This document shows, piece after piece, positions 7,429 to 16,530 of a stretch of 64,000 bases of DNA (its first letter is position 1; every line of letters starts with the position of its first letter). A program made the position numbers and the translations under genes. The stretch comes from Acidobacteriota bacterium (lineage in GTDB: Bacteria; Acidobacteriota; Blastocatellia; UBA7656): assembly GCA_038040445.1 (NCBI GenBank), contig JBBPIG010000016.1:1-64000 (forward strand), read 5' to 3'. The notes under the pieces were generated by a model. That model made no database searches. It was not told the origin of the DNA and saw only the letters and a program-made list of their open reading frames with translations.

Positions 7429-9750
7429 ATGGCTTTCAACGACTCTCTTCGGACTCGGGGCTCCCGAAATCAACGCACCCTCGCGAATAGACTCACGATA
7501 GCGCAAGCTCTCCGCGCGAAGGTGACGCGGTTGGCGCTCGCGGCGTTGTTGGTCTCTTTCGCGTTGACGGCCGCCGTACCGGCGAAGACTTCAGCCGAAG
7601 CAAAGGCCGAAAAGATCGCGCGATCGGTCACGATCTATCGAGACAGCTACGGCGTGCCGCACGTCTACGGGCCGACGGATGCGAGCTGCGTGTTCGGGTA
7701 CATCTACGCGCAAGCCGAGGACAACTTCTGGCAGATCGAAGACAGCTACATCCGAGCGCTTGGCCGCGCGTCGGAAGTCTACGGCGACAGAACTCTCGCG
7801 GATGACATGCTGAACCGCGCGCTCGAGATTCCGAAACTGGCTAAAACCGAATACGATCGCGCGACCGGGCGCGAGCGCGAACTGAGCGATGCGCTCGCCG
7901 ATGGGCTCAACTACTTTTTGGCTCGGAACCCGCAAGTAAAGCCGCGGCTGATCACGCGCTTCGAGCCGTGGTACTCGTACGCAGCCACGCGGTTCCTGAT
8001 ATATCAACAGTTCATCTACGGGAAGTCAGGCTTGAAGGTTGATGAAATAAAGACAGCCGTCGGGGCGCTCGACTCAGGCGGCGCGCCCGCGTCAACGACT
8101 GCTTCGCTGAACACTCCTGGCATTCCCCTCGGGGGTCTAGAAGAACCGGAAAGCGAGCCGGTGGTTGGCTCGAACATGTGGGCGGTGACGCCGTCGAGGA
8201 GCGCGAGTGGGCACGCGCTGTTGTTCATCAATCCGCATCAGCCGTTCTTCGGTCCCGGCCAGTGGTACGAAGGACACATTCACAGCGATGAAGGCTGGAA
8301 CCTGAGCGGCGCGTCGTTCTTTGGCTCGCCTCATCCGACCATTGGGCACAACGAGTATCTCGGCTGGAGCCACACGGTCAATGACCCTGACATCGTCGAT
8401 GTGTTTATCGAGAAGTTCGATGATGCCAAGAACCAACTCGCATATCGCTACGGCGACGGATACCGAGCGGCCACTGAATGGACCGACACGATCGGAGTGA
8501 AGACTGCAAAGGGCGTTGAGCCCAAGAGCTTCAAGTTCCGCAAGACTCATCACGGACCGATAGTGTCAGTGCGAGAGGGCAAGCCGCTCTCGATCAAGCT
8601 CGCGAAATTGGAAGACGGCGGCTCGGCCTATCAGCGGTACTTGATGGGGAAAGCGAAATCGCTGGCTGAGTTCAAAGCGGCGATCTCGGGGGGCGCGGTC
8701 CCTATGTTTAACGTGATGTACGCGGATCGCGACGGAAACATCTTCTACGCGTATAACGGCGCGGTGCCGCGTCGCTCGACTAAGTTCGATTGGTCGAAGC
8801 CCGTGGACGGCAGCAATCCCGAGGCCGAGTGGCAGGGCTACCACAGCTTCGACGAACTGCCGCAGTTGACCAACCCGAAGACCGGTTTTATGCAGAACTG
8901 CAACCAGACCCCTTTCACGACGACCACCGAAGGCAACCCGGTCAAGGAGAGCTTCCCGAGCTATATGACTCGCGAATCCGACAACGCGCGCGCTCGAATT
9001 TCACGAAGAATACTTTCGAGCCGCGAGAAGTTCACCTTCGACGATTGGGCTCGCGCGGGATTAGACACGACCGTGCTCGAGTCTGAAACTCAGATACCGC
9101 AGCTTGCCGAAGAATGGGAAAAGCTGAAAGAGAAAGATGCCGCCCGAGCGGCCAAGCTCGCCGACCCGATCGCCGAGTTGAAGTCGTGGAACCACGTCAG
9201 CACCATCGACTCAAAAGCGATGACGCTGTTTGCTCTCTGGTTCGAGCGAATGGGCAGGCTTCGCGCCCAGAAGGTCAGCGACGACTGGCTGAAGATTCGC
9301 GCGCTTGAAGAAGTAGCCGCCGATCTGAATCGCGACTTCGGCACGTGGCAGGTCGCGTGGGGCGAAGTGAATCGCTTACAGCGCATTCAATCCGGAGGCG
9401 AGCTTGAGAAGTTCAGCGACGAGCGTCCGAGCTTGCCTATCGCGGGCGCGCCCGGGCCAGTGGGCATCGTCAACAACTTCTACACGCGACCGGTTGACGG
9501 TCAGAAACGGCGCTACGGAGTGGCGGGCACATCGTTTGTGAGCGTAGTCGAATTCGGCCCGAAGGTTCAGGCCCGGTCATTGTTGGTGTTTGGTCAAAGC
9601 GCCGACCCGAAGTCGCCTTACCATTTTGACCAGGCTCAGCTTTACTCGAAGAAGGAGTTCAAACCCGCGTGGTTCACGCTGCCGGAGATCAAGGCTCATA
9701 GTAAGCGTGTGTATCATCCTGGTGACACAGAGCGTCGCAAAGCGGCGTGA
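7429..9750 (+). CDS. Penicillin acylase family Ntn hydrolase (AHL/beta-lactam acylase-like)
   Basis: A 773-residue precursor with an N-terminal membrane/signal segment (about residues 30-52, ending VPAKTSAEA). It has the family arrangement of alpha chain, spacer and beta chain. The alpha region contains [18 protein letters not shown]. The beta chain would begin at Ser248 within VVGSNMWAV, the autocatalytic cleavage site and N-terminal nucleophile. [16 protein letters not shown] and the downstream Asn/Arg region follow as in PvdQ and penicillin G acylase. Such enzymes hydrolyse amide bonds in acyl-homoserine lactones, lipopeptides or beta-lactams in the periplasm; substrate cannot be read from the sequence. 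A perfect AGGAGG lies 7 bases before the ATG. It stands as a single transcription unit. Confidence 0.93.
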   Translation: MAFNDSLRTRGSRNQRTLANRLTIAQALRAKVTRLALAALLVSFALTAAVPAKTSAEAKAEKIARSVTIYRDSYGVPHVYGPTDASCVFGYIYAQAEDNFWQIEDSYIRALGRASEVYGDRTLADDMLNRALEIPKLAKTEYDRATGRERELSDALADGLNYFLARNPQVKPRLITRFEPWYSYAATRFLIYQQFIYGKSGLKVDEIKTAVGALDSGGAPASTTASLNTPGIPLGGLEEPESEPVVGSNMWAVTPSRSASGHALLFINPHQPFFGPGQWYEGHIHSDEGWNLSGASFFGSPHPTIGHNEYLGWSHTVNDPDIVDVFIEKFDDAKNQLAYRYGDGYRAATEWTDTIGVKTAKGVEPKSFKFRKTHHGPIVSVREGKPLSIKLAKLEDGGSAYQRYLMGKAKSLAEFKAAISGGAVPMFNVMYADRDGNIFYAYNGAVPRRSTKFDWSKPVDGSNPEAEWQGYHSFDELPQLTNPKTGFMQNCNQTPFTTTTEGNPVKESFPSYMTRESDNARARISRRILSSREKFTFDDWARAGLDTTVLESETQIPQLAEEWEKLKEKDAARAAKLADPIAELKSWNHVSTIDSKAMTLFALWFERMGRLRAQKVSDDWLKIRALEEVAADLNRDFGTWQVAWGEVNRLQRIQSGGELEKFSDERPSLPIAGAPGPVGIVNNFYTRPVDGQKRRYGVAGTSFVSVVEFGPKVQARSLLVFGQSADPKSPYHFDQAQLYSKKEFKPAWFTLPEIKAHSKRVYHPGDTERRKAA

Positions 9751-10122
9751 GAAAGGGATAGCTTCGCTGCCCTCTTCGAACCTCTCGAAATCCTCGACGA
9801 AAGGATCCAGCCAGGGATCCGCCTTGCCAGCGACAAGGAACTCAATGCCCTCCAACGCATCGCGAAAAAGCTTGTTTCCGCTCTGCAGACCCGCTCGAAT
9901 CATTCGAACATATCTGCGAGAGGGAGCGTCCATAAGCTCCGGGAATAAGATGGAGGAAATACCGGAAGACGTACTCCTGTTCTCCTCGGTCTGAAGACTC
10001 AAGCTTTCTCAAGAGAGTTGCGATGAGTTCGTCTTTAAGAACAAAATGAGATGCGATTCCTTCCGCCCATGTTCCAAGTCCTCCTGCCTTGCATCGCTTG
10101 GTAGATGGGTCGTACCGACCAT
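9736..10122 (-). pseudogene. Decayed gene with two frameshifts
   Basis: Three minus-strand frames join into one protein-like string: an ATG at 10122 opens MVGTTHLPSDARQEDL, a second frame continues as GTWAEGIASHFVLKDELIAT and RKLESSDRGEQEYVFRYFLH, and a third as RRYVRMIRAGLQSGNKLF and ALEGIEFLVAGKADPWLDPF. Each piece reads like coding sequence (charged helices, few rare residues), but no single frame carries it all. The end of the gene is unclear: the last frame runs antisense into the acylase gene. I do not recognise the family. It may be an old helical-repeat gene, and sequencing error cannot be excluded. Confidence 0.35.
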
Positions 10123-10147
10123 TCTTTATCTGGCCCGCAGGCCAATA

Positions 10148-10357
10148 TCAGGCGGCTTGGTCATTCATCTCGCTCGGGTGAACCGACAGATACTCTCTGA
10201 CCTCAAGATTCATTCGGTCTATTTCGGCCAGATAGCCGCCCGCTGACGACCGATAATTGTGTGGATTGGTCTCAACCACGCGCAGTCTCTCCACTTGGTC
10301 CTGAAAGTACCGGATGCGTTCCTTCGTTGCTTCGAGTTCATCATTGTTCCGAATCAT
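10148..10357 (-). CDS. Small coiled-coil protein, antitoxin-like
   Basis: A 69-residue, highly charged helical protein (IRNNDELEATKERIRYFQDQ, then AEIDRMNLEVREYL). The ATG follows GAGGTG. It resembles small helical proteins often found beside toxin or helix-turn-helix genes, but I cannot name a family with confidence. A second reading frame upstream ends with a TGA at 10341-10343 after a plausible tail (GKTLRGIVEVISDDSEQ), overlapping this start by 17 bases. That is the arrangement of a two-gene toxin/antitoxin-type module whose first gene has been eroded by the palindromic elements at 10427-10608. Confidence 0.6.
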   Translation of the reverse strand: MIRNNDELEATKERIRYFQDQVERLRVVETNPHNYRSSAGGYLAEIDRMNLEVREYLSVHPSEMNDQAA

Positions 10358-10426
10358 CGCTGATCACCTCAACTATTCCACGCAGCGTTTTGCCGCGTTT
10401 GGGAACCGCGATGGACGCTGCGTCGA

Positions 10427-10608
10427 GCCCGCGTAGCGGGCGGCAGATGGTCTCGCTTCGAAGGCCGCGGCACACTGTTACCAATTGCGTGATTGCTGCC
10501 CGAATCACCGCTGTCGCCCGCGTACGCGGGCTCGTGAGATCCCAGCGACGCCGACCCAGGGCTGCGCGGACTTGCCCTGGGCTACACGCTTTCGCCCGCT
10601 ACGCGGGC
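10427..10608. repeat. Cluster of short GC-rich palindromes
   Basis: Three near-identical palindromes built on GCCCGC-TA/GTA-GCGGGC lie at 10427-10441, 10516-10531 and 10594-10608. Between the second and third is a CCCAGGGC/GCCCTGGG hairpin (10555-10562 with 10574-10581). Such REP-like arrays are typical of intergenic space in large acidobacterial and planctomycete genomes. The cluster fills the space between the small coiled-coil gene and the dioxygenase stop, and may serve as a bidirectional terminator or mRNA stabiliser; that role is inferred. Confidence 0.7.
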
Positions 10609-10645
10609 TTCTCTTACCGGATTCATTTGCACCTTCGCCTTCCCC

Positions 10646-11314
10646 TCACGCTACCGCCGTGTAGCCGAGCACGATGTCGAACTTCGCGGCAAGCTCGCCG
10701 ATGCGCGACGTCTCGATCGGAGTGAAGTCAACAATAACCGACTCGCGAGCCTTCGCGTCCTTAATTCCCTTCAGCACAAAGTCAGCCGCGTTTCCCGGGT
10801 GCCCTTTGATGTAGCACTGAGTCGTGAACTTTTCGTGGCCCTTAACCTTGACCATGAAGTGAATATGTGGAGCCTGACGGCCGGGATATAGCACCGGCTT
10901 GATCGTGCGGAAGTGATACTTGCCGGTCGAGCTGGTCTCGTAACGGCCGAAGCCCTGGAAGTTCGGATCTCGCTTGGGGTAGTTGTCGCTCTTGGTGTGG
11001 AGATACGAGCCGTTGTTGTCCACCTGCCAGATTTCAACCTCGGCGTTCCTGATTGGGTCGCCACGGCGGTCGAGGATTCGCCCGGCTAACTGCGTGATCA
11101 CTCCAACGGCCGGCGTGATCGAATCGTTGATGATCAGCAAGTCGTTATCTTTATCAAGCGGCATCTTGTCCGGATAAAACGGCCCCTCGGTTTGCGCAGG
11201 CGTTTGCGTCAAGTGCTCGGCAAAGACGCCCGGCGCAAAGAAAGCAGCGGTCCCCAATGCCCCAACTGCGGCGCTGCCCAAAAAAGTCCGTCGTGAGAAG
11301 TTGTTCTTATTCAT
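10646..11314 (-). CDS. Tat-exported intradiol ring-cleavage dioxygenase
   Basis: A 222-residue protein with a twin-arginine leader (FSRRTFLGSAAVGALG) and an intradiol dioxygenase fold (catechol/protocatechuate 3,4-dioxygenase family). The sequence shows TEGPFYP near the N-terminus, NAEVEIWQVDNNGSYLHT with the first iron Tyr, and LYPGRQAPHIHF with the second Tyr, the active-site Arg and two His ligands. These give the Fe(III) Tyr2His2 site that opens catechol-type rings between the hydroxyls. Periplasmic Tat export is unusual for classical pathway enzymes but common in the short single-domain members of this family. No other aromatic-degradation genes are adjacent, so the substrate is unknown. 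AGGAG precedes the ATG. Confidence 0.92.
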   Translation of the reverse strand: MNKNNFSRRTFLGSAAVGALGTAAFFAPGVFAEHLTQTPAQTEGPFYPDKMPLDKDNDLLIINDSITPAVGVITQLAGRILDRRGDPIRNAEVEIWQVDNNGSYLHTKSDNYPKRDPNFQGFGRYETSSTGKYHFRTIKPVLYPGRQAPHIHFMVKVKGHEKFTTQCYIKGHPGNAADFVLKGIKDAKARESVIVDFTPIETSRIGELAAKFDIVLGYTAVA

Positions 11315-11525
11315 GTTCTGTGTCTCCTAGGTTATCGACCAATATGCTCTACCTTTTTGAAGCGTCATCTTGTGAAACCCTCGCTCTTTCCAATACATCG
11401 AGAGGTTCAAACCGTCGGCGTTTGTCCTGCCACCTTGTCGTCGCGGCGCTTTAAGGACATTCCGCAGCTTTGGCACTTCTTAATAAACAGCATCCATCGC
11501 GGTTACGCAAGACGGACGGCCTCGC

Positions 11526-12245
11526 TCACCTGAGAGTACGTTGCGATATGCTGAGATGCGGCGTCGCGTTGAAGCTGAACAGGCGCAGCTCGCCATTGCG
11601 CGCTCTCATGACCGACACGCTGGTGTTGTAGATGACGCCTAAAATGCTCAACAGCTTTTCGTCGCTCAACCCCAGCGCGGCTCCGGCAGTTATCGCGATG
11701 GGTGTCGCAGAAGTGAAAATGGCAATCGCCTTCTCCGTATGATGGTTCGACGATATGTCTCCTGCACAAGTATGAATCCTGGATCGAAATGAAGACCAGG
11801 CTTCTCCGGCATAATCGGGATAACGATTCTCCATCCAGGCTCGTACTACTGCCTGGTCGCAGCGGCCCACGGCGCCTCCGGTCGTGTGGGGATCGCGAGA
11901 GATCGCTTGCTGCATCTCTTCAATGTCGCGCGCAAAGTCAGCGTCATCCTTCATCATTCGTTTCGCGATCGCCCGGTACACCGATATCAGGCTGAACTCG
12001 TTCCAGCGTTCGTCGGTGATCACCTCGGGCGCCTCCAGTCCTGCGCGCGTCAGCACCTCGCAAGCGATCTGCGCCGTCTCACGCTGGCGGCGCATTCCAC
12101 CCGAATAGACCGCCCCAAGCTCGACGCCCTGGGCCAGGAAGTGCTCACCGAGCAACCGCGCTTGCTGCTGACCCGGCTCGGACAGCACGTCGTAGTTGTC
12201 GCGCGATCCAGCCTGCGCGTGACGTATGAAATAGATGTAGCTCAA
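11526..12245 (-). CDS. Histidine phosphatase family protein, second catalytic His absent
   Basis: A 239-residue protein starting at TTG with a strong GAGGGGG site. The RHG-type motif is YFIRHAQAGSRDNYD, with His9 as the phospho-acceptor. VYSGGMRRQRETAQI and ERWNEFSL match the phosphatase core. In the C-terminal half the usual SHG motif is replaced by IFTSATPIAITAG, so the second histidine of the active site appears to be missing. It may be weakly active or regulatory. It follows a phosphotransferase-fold gene on the same strand, separated by an AT-rich hairpin; this pair is often seen beside acyl-CoA metabolism genes. Confidence 0.85.
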   Translation of the reverse strand: MSYIYFIRHAQAGSRDNYDVLSEPGQQQARLLGEHFLAQGVELGAVYSGGMRRQRETAQIACEVLTRAGLEAPEVITDERWNEFSLISVYRAIAKRMMKDDADFARDIEEMQQAISRDPHTTGGAVGRCDQAVVRAWMENRYPDYAGEAWSSFRSRIHTCAGDISSNHHTEKAIAIFTSATPIAITAGAALGLSDEKLLSILGVIYNTSVSVMRARNGELRLFSFNATPHLSISQRTLR

Positions 12246-12260
12246 CCAATCCCCCTCGGT

Positions 12261-12350
12261 GATTTTGGATTGTGGATTTTAGATTTGGATTGCGGGGACC
12301 AAGTCGAGCGATCAACCCTGGGACAATCAAAAATCTAAAATCCGAAATCC
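12261..12350. repeat. AT-rich intercistronic inverted repeat (GGATT type)
   Basis: Left arm 12261-12292 and right arm 12324-12350 are imperfect inverted copies built from GGATT/AAATC units, with the core AAATCTAAAATCC pairing well. The hairpin starts immediately after the phosphotransferase stop codon and ends just before the histidine phosphatase ribosome site. It could separate expression of the two genes. The unit resembles the ATTGCGG tandem at 37893-37931. Confidence 0.6.
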
Positions 12351-13469
12351 TCAGATTCCCGATTCTTCCGCCAGATCCGACGCCGCCCGCGCCAGGCCAT
12401 TCACACGCCGATCGAACTGCTTAAACCGCTCATCGTGGGTCTGACCCTTTACGAAACGGAAGTAGATCTGCTGCAGCACGACTGCCGTTTTGAACAGCGC
12501 AAACACTTCGTAGAACGCGATGCCCGAAAGATCACGACCTGTCTTTTGGGCATAGCGCTCGATGATCTCTTGCCTGGTGATCCAGCCGGGCTCGGTCGTC
12601 ACAGGACTTATCGATTCGCGGCGCGCCTCGGGGTCGCCCTTCATGGCCCAGTAGCACAGGAAGATTCCAACGTCGATCAGCGGATCGCCAACCGTGCACA
12701 TCTCCCAATCCAGCACCGCAACAACGCGAGCCGGGTCCCGAGGATCAAGCATCGTGTTGTCGAGCTTGAAATCGTTGTGCACGAGCGTTGCCGGTCGTCC
12801 CGCTTCGCGATCAGGCTCGAGCGGAATGCGGGTGGTGAGCCATTGAATCACCTCCTCAATATCCGGCAGCTCGTTTGTCTTCGAGCGGTGCCATCGTTCG
12901 GTCCAGCCTTTTACTTGGCGGGTGACGAAGCCGACAGGCTTGCCGATATTAACCAGGTTTGACGAATAGATATCGACTGCGTGCAACATCGCAAGCGTAT
13001 CGATCATGCCTTCGCTCACCCGCCGGCGCAGCCCGAGATCACCGCCAATCTCTTTGGGTATATCGCGGCGAATGACCAGACCTCGCCTTCGCTCCATCAC
13101 ATAGAAGGGCACGCCGATAATTGAGGTGTCTTCGCAGAGCAAGTAAGGCCGTGGCGCGAGCGGAAACAGCGGATGAACGGCCCCGAGCAGTCGGTACTCA
13201 CGAGGCATGTCGTGTGCCGTCGGCGCGACCGGGCCGAACGGAGGCCGCCGCAAAACAAATTCGTGCCCGCCAAGCCTCACCAGATAAGTCAGGTTCGAGT
13301 GCCCCCCGGGAAACTGCTCGACTTCTATGCGCGCGTGATCGTTGGGCTCGCCCGGAAGCAGCTCCGATAGGTGCGCACGCAAGTATCCCTCGAGCGCTTG
13401 GAGGTCGAGTTCTTCACCGGGCCTGATCGGCGCGGTGTCGCCGTTCTCTGTAATCGTGTCGGATTGCAT
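12351..13469 (-). CDS. Aminoglycoside-phosphotransferase-fold kinase (ACAD10 N-domain-like)
   Basis: A 372-residue APH-family kinase. It shows the glycine-rich loop region [12 protein letters not shown], the ATP-binding LRRPPFGP, catalytic loop HNDFKLDN and metal-binding [11 protein letters not shown]. Family members of this type, including the N-terminal part of ACAD10/11 and many bacterial orthologues, phosphorylate small hydroxy-acyl molecules or are uncharacterised; aminoglycoside resistance is not implied. The ATG gives a conserved-length protein. It lies first in a probable two-gene unit with the histidine phosphatase gene, which fits an opposing kinase/phosphatase pair acting on a related metabolite, though this is inference. 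Confidence 0.88.
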   Translation of the reverse strand: MQSDTITENGDTAPIRPGEELDLQALEGYLRAHLSELLPGEPNDHARIEVEQFPGGHSNLTYLVRLGGHEFVLRRPPFGPVAPTAHDMPREYRLLGAVHPLFPLAPRPYLLCEDTSIIGVPFYVMERRRGLVIRRDIPKEIGGDLGLRRRVSEGMIDTLAMLHAVDIYSSNLVNIGKPVGFVTRQVKGWTERWHRSKTNELPDIEEVIQWLTTRIPLEPDREAGRPATLVHNDFKLDNTMLDPRDPARVVAVLDWEMCTVGDPLIDVGIFLCYWAMKGDPEARRESISPVTTEPGWITRQEIIERYAQKTGRDLSGIAFYEVFALFKTAVVLQQIYFRFVKGQTHDERFKQFDRRVNGLARAASDLAEESGI

Positions 13470-13552
13470 CGATGTAGTCAGCGAATATTATGCGGTGAAC
13501 CTTCTGAATTCAAGGTGAGGTGGCATAGCCCTTAGCCCGGGCAACGCGGGCC

Positions 13553-13640
13553 AAATTGAAAATTGAAAATTGGCTGGCGTGATGCTGTCGCGCGCACTTC
13601 TCAATTTTCATTTTTCAATTTTCAATTCTCAATTTTCAAT
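13553..13640. repeat. AATTGAAAATT inverted-repeat element
   Basis: Left arm 13553-13573 consists of tandem AATTGAAA units; the right arm 13600-13640 carries tandem inverted units (TCAATTTT). The arms can fold into an AT-rich hairpin around a GC-rich loop. A second member of the same family is at 55530-55643. The 13470-13793 intergenic stretch contains nothing else I can support. Confidence 0.7.
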
Positions 13641-13793
13641 CTTCTTCTGAATTCCAAACTCGTGACCCGGACTGAAGGCCGGGCAACTAGAAACCCGAGC
13701 TACACAAAATCCGAGTTACGGTTGAAACTCACGTAACCTTCATGCTATCGTCGCGGCCCGATACGATGTCCTGGCCTCAGGTGCCCGAGACTT

Positions 13794-14621
13794 ATGCGAA
13801 AAACCGGTTTTCTTCTTTTTCTCCTCGTAACACTTCATGCGCGAGCGTTCGCCACATGGTCGGTCATCGCCGTAGATCGAAAGACAGGGCAAGTGGTCAT
13901 CGCATCCGCCACCTGCGTTCCTCAACAAGCGTTCGCCGGTTTCCCGGCAAAAGGATTGAAAGACGTTCAAGCCATCATCCTTCCCGGCATTGGCGTTGCC
14001 GCCGCCCAGGCTAATGTGGATCGAACTCGCCGGCTTCAGAAGCTGATCGCTAATGAGCTGAACCGCGGCACTGATCCCGCTCGTATCATAGATATGCTGA
14101 AGGCCGACGATCAGAATCATCCCTCGCGTCAGTATGGCATCGTCGATCTTAAGGGACGCTCGGGGGGTTATTCGGGAGCGAGCAACGGCAAGCAATCGCT
14201 CGACCGGCAGGGCAGAGTCGAAGGCGCCGAGGTTTACTTTTCTATCCAGGGAAACATTCTTACGCAAGACGATGTTGTCGAAGAGGCGGTCAAGGCTTTC
14301 AAGCAGGCCCGAGGAACGCTTGCGGATCGCGTGATGGCTGCGATGGAAGCGGCGGACGCTCGCGGCGGAGACCGGCGCTGCAACTGCGGCACCCCGCCCG
14401 ACCCTCCTGCTTCATGCGATAACAAGACGGCTCACGTCGCTTATCTTGTCGTCGCCAACAAGAATGATAAGATAGGCGAGGGGCTCAACGACGGAAACTA
14501 CTTCGTCGAGATTCAGGTGACGGATCAGGACATCAAACCCCACGAGAACGACAATCCAGTCAAGACTCTGCGAATGCGCTACGATCGTTGGGTCAAGGAG
14601 CGCCCCCGGCGCGGGCGTTAG
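13794..14621 (+). CDS. Exported DUF1028 protein (Ntn-hydrolase-like)
   Basis: A 275-residue protein with a signal peptide (FLLFLLVTLHARAFA). Cleavage would expose TWSVIAVDRKTGQVVIAS, the start of the DUF1028 domain, so signal processing would give an N-terminal threonine as in N-terminal-nucleophile hydrolases. The domain continues through PGIGVAAAQANVD and QYGIVDLKGRSGGYSG to about residue 190. A cysteine-containing insertion (RRCNCGTPPDPPASC) precedes the last strands. Function of DUF1028 is not established. The next gene begins 18 bp downstream, so an operon with the response-regulator and cyclodeaminase genes is likely. Confidence 0.87.
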   Translation: MRKTGFLLFLLVTLHARAFATWSVIAVDRKTGQVVIASATCVPQQAFAGFPAKGLKDVQAIILPGIGVAAAQANVDRTRRLQKLIANELNRGTDPARIIDMLKADDQNHPSRQYGIVDLKGRSGGYSGASNGKQSLDRQGRVEGAEVYFSIQGNILTQDDVVEEAVKAFKQARGTLADRVMAAMEAADARGGDRRCNCGTPPDPPASCDNKTAHVAYLVVANKNDKIGEGLNDGNYFVEIQVTDQDIKPHENDNPVKTLRMRYDRWVKERPRRGR

Positions 14622-14639
14622 AAATCACTGAGGGACCTT

Positions 14640-15488
14640 ATGTCAGCCACCGTGTTGCTAGCCGAGGACGACAAACCCAGCCGCGATATCTATCACGCGG
14701 TTCTGGACGCCGAAGGCTATCACGTCATCGATGCCGCCGATGGAAACGCGGCGCTCGTCGTGCTCAACAGCGAAGCGGTGGACCTCTTGCTCACCGACAT
14801 AATGATGCCCGGCATGACCGGGATCGAGTTGCTCGAACGTGCCAGGAAGATCTACCCCGACTTGCGAGCGATCGTCATGACCGGGCACAAGACAAGTGAG
14901 ACGGTAATCGGCGCGTTGCGTAATCGCGCCTGTGAGTTTCTGTCAAAGCCTTTCCATACCGAGGAGCTTGTCGAAGCAGTCAGATCGGTGATGAGCAGGG
15001 AGATCGGCTGTCAGATCGAAGTCATCTCCGACAGGCCCGATTGGATCGAACTGCGCGTACCCTGCGACCTGAACGCAGTGGAACCGATCCAAAAATTCCT
15101 CGGGCATCTTCACGACCACATCCCGAAGGAGACTCGCGACGCCGTAGGTGCGGTATTCCGTGAATTGCTCAACAACGCGATCGAGCACGGGGGCAAGTGC
15201 GACCCTTCGAAGCGGGTCGATATCAAGTTCATCAACCTGAAGCGCGCGATACTCTATTCGATCAAAGACCCAGGCGAGGGCTTCAACATCGAAGAGATCG
15301 CGCACGCCGCATTCGCCAATCCTCCGGACCAACCGACTAAGCACATGGAAGTGCGCCAGGAGCTGGGCCTGCGGCCGGGCGGATTTGGAATCATGCTGGC
15401 CTCGCAGGTCATCGACGAACTTGTCTACAACGAAAAACACAATGAGTTGATATTCGTTAAGTACGTTGACGAAAAGCCGCAGAGCTGA
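14640..15488 (+). CDS. Response regulator fused to RsbW-type ATPase domain
   Basis: A 282-residue two-domain signalling protein. Residues 1-120 are a receiver: acidic pair EDD, phospho-acceptor Asp in LLTDIMMPGMTG, switch Thr in VMTGHKTS and Lys in FLSKPFH. Residues ~135-280 are a HATPase_c domain of the anti-sigma-factor (RsbW) type: N-box FRELLNNAIEHGG, G1-like DPGEGFNI and GLRPGGFGIMLA. No dimerisation H-box is present, so this is not a histidine kinase. By analogy the ATPase part could phosphorylate an anti-sigma-factor antagonist under control of the receiver. No STAS-domain or sigma-factor gene is next to it. Confidence 0.9.
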   Translation: MSATVLLAEDDKPSRDIYHAVLDAEGYHVIDAADGNAALVVLNSEAVDLLLTDIMMPGMTGIELLERARKIYPDLRAIVMTGHKTSETVIGALRNRACEFLSKPFHTEELVEAVRSVMSREIGCQIEVISDRPDWIELRVPCDLNAVEPIQKFLGHLHDHIPKETRDAVGAVFRELLNNAIEHGGKCDPSKRVDIKFINLKRAILYSIKDPGEGFNIEEIAHAAFANPPDQPTKHMEVRQELGLRPGGFGIMLASQVIDELVYNEKHNELIFVKYVDEKPQS

Positions 15489-15521
15489 GTCCTTCACGCT
15501 CGAACTTACCAGCAACACTCA

Positions 15522-16511
15522 ATGTTGATCCTCAGCGAATCAGACCTCCGCGCCGTTCTCTCGATGCGCGAAGTAATCGAAGCCGTTGAAGCAGGCTTTC
15601 GCGCGTTGGCCGGCGGCACGGCTTACGCGCCCGAGCGCCTTCGACTCGATGTGCCGGCGCATAAAGGCGTGCTGCTCGAGATGCCCGCATATCTGGGCTC
15701 CATCGATACCGCGGAAGGCAGCACGCTCGGCACCAAGATTGTCTCGGTCTTTGAGCAAAACGCGAAGCGCGGCTTGGACACCATTCAATCCGTTTACTTG
15801 CTGCTCGACAGCGAGACCGGCGTTCCGCTTGCGCTGATGGAAGGGCGACTCATTACCGCGATTCGCACCGCCGCCACTTCGGCGGTCGCAACGAAATTCA
15901 TGGCGAGGCCAGGATCAAGGCGTTTGGCCGTCTTCGGCGCAGGCGTGCAGGCGGAGGCTCATATAAGAGCAATGATCGAGGTGGCGGAAATAGACCGCGT
16001 GATGATTGCATCTCGCTCGGCTGATAAGGCCGGCGCGCTCGGTGATCGCGTCCGGTCGGCCCATCATCTTCCGTGTGAACTTGTATCCGCGGAGCAAGCT
16101 GCCGCGACGGCTGATTTGATCTGTACCTGCACCTCGTCGCCCGTGCCGTTGTTCGACGGCAAGCTTCTGAACCCTGGTACTCACATCAACGCGATCGGCG
16201 CATACACTCCTACGACTCGCGAGTTGGACACTGAAACGGTGGGGCGCGCGCGAGTGATCGTCGACGCGGAGTCCGCGGCGGGACGCGAAGCCGGCGATAT
16301 ACTGATTCCAATGTCGCAAGGCGCGATCAACTCCGGTCACATAAAAGGAACTCTGGCAGACATTGTTTCAGGCAAGGTAGCCGGGCGTGAGTCACCGTCG
16401 GAAATCACCCTATTCAAATCCTGTGGCCTTGCGATTGAGGATTTGGTTACAGCAAGACTTGCGTATACGAGAGCGACTGCCGGAGACATCGGCACAAGGG
16501 TGAATCTGTAG
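15522..16511 (+). CDS. Ornithine cyclodeaminase / mu-crystallin family protein
   Basis: A 329-residue NAD(P)-dependent enzyme of the OCD/mu-crystallin fold. Visible are the substrate-side MREVIEAVEAGFRAL start, TAIRTAATSAVATKF, the Rossmann loop AVFGAGVQAEAHI and the ADLICTCTSSPVPLF segment. Family members deaminate-cyclise ornithine or lysine, reduce ketimines or oxidise alanine; the sequence alone does not decide. Start ATG is 33 bp after the preceding stop, with no obvious ribosome site. It is the last gene of the DUF1028 unit and converges with the hydrolase gene downstream. Confidence 0.9.
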   Translation: MLILSESDLRAVLSMREVIEAVEAGFRALAGGTAYAPERLRLDVPAHKGVLLEMPAYLGSIDTAEGSTLGTKIVSVFEQNAKRGLDTIQSVYLLLDSETGVPLALMEGRLITAIRTAATSAVATKFMARPGSRRLAVFGAGVQAEAHIRAMIEVAEIDRVMIASRSADKAGALGDRVRSAHHLPCELVSAEQAAATADLICTCTSSPVPLFDGKLLNPGTHINAIGAYTPTTRELDTETVGRARVIVDAESAAGREAGDILIPMSQGAINSGHIKGTLADIVSGKVAGRESPSEITLFKSCGLAIEDLVTARLAYTRATAGDIGTRVNL

Positions 16512-16530
16512 ATTGCGCACCTGCCTTTGT

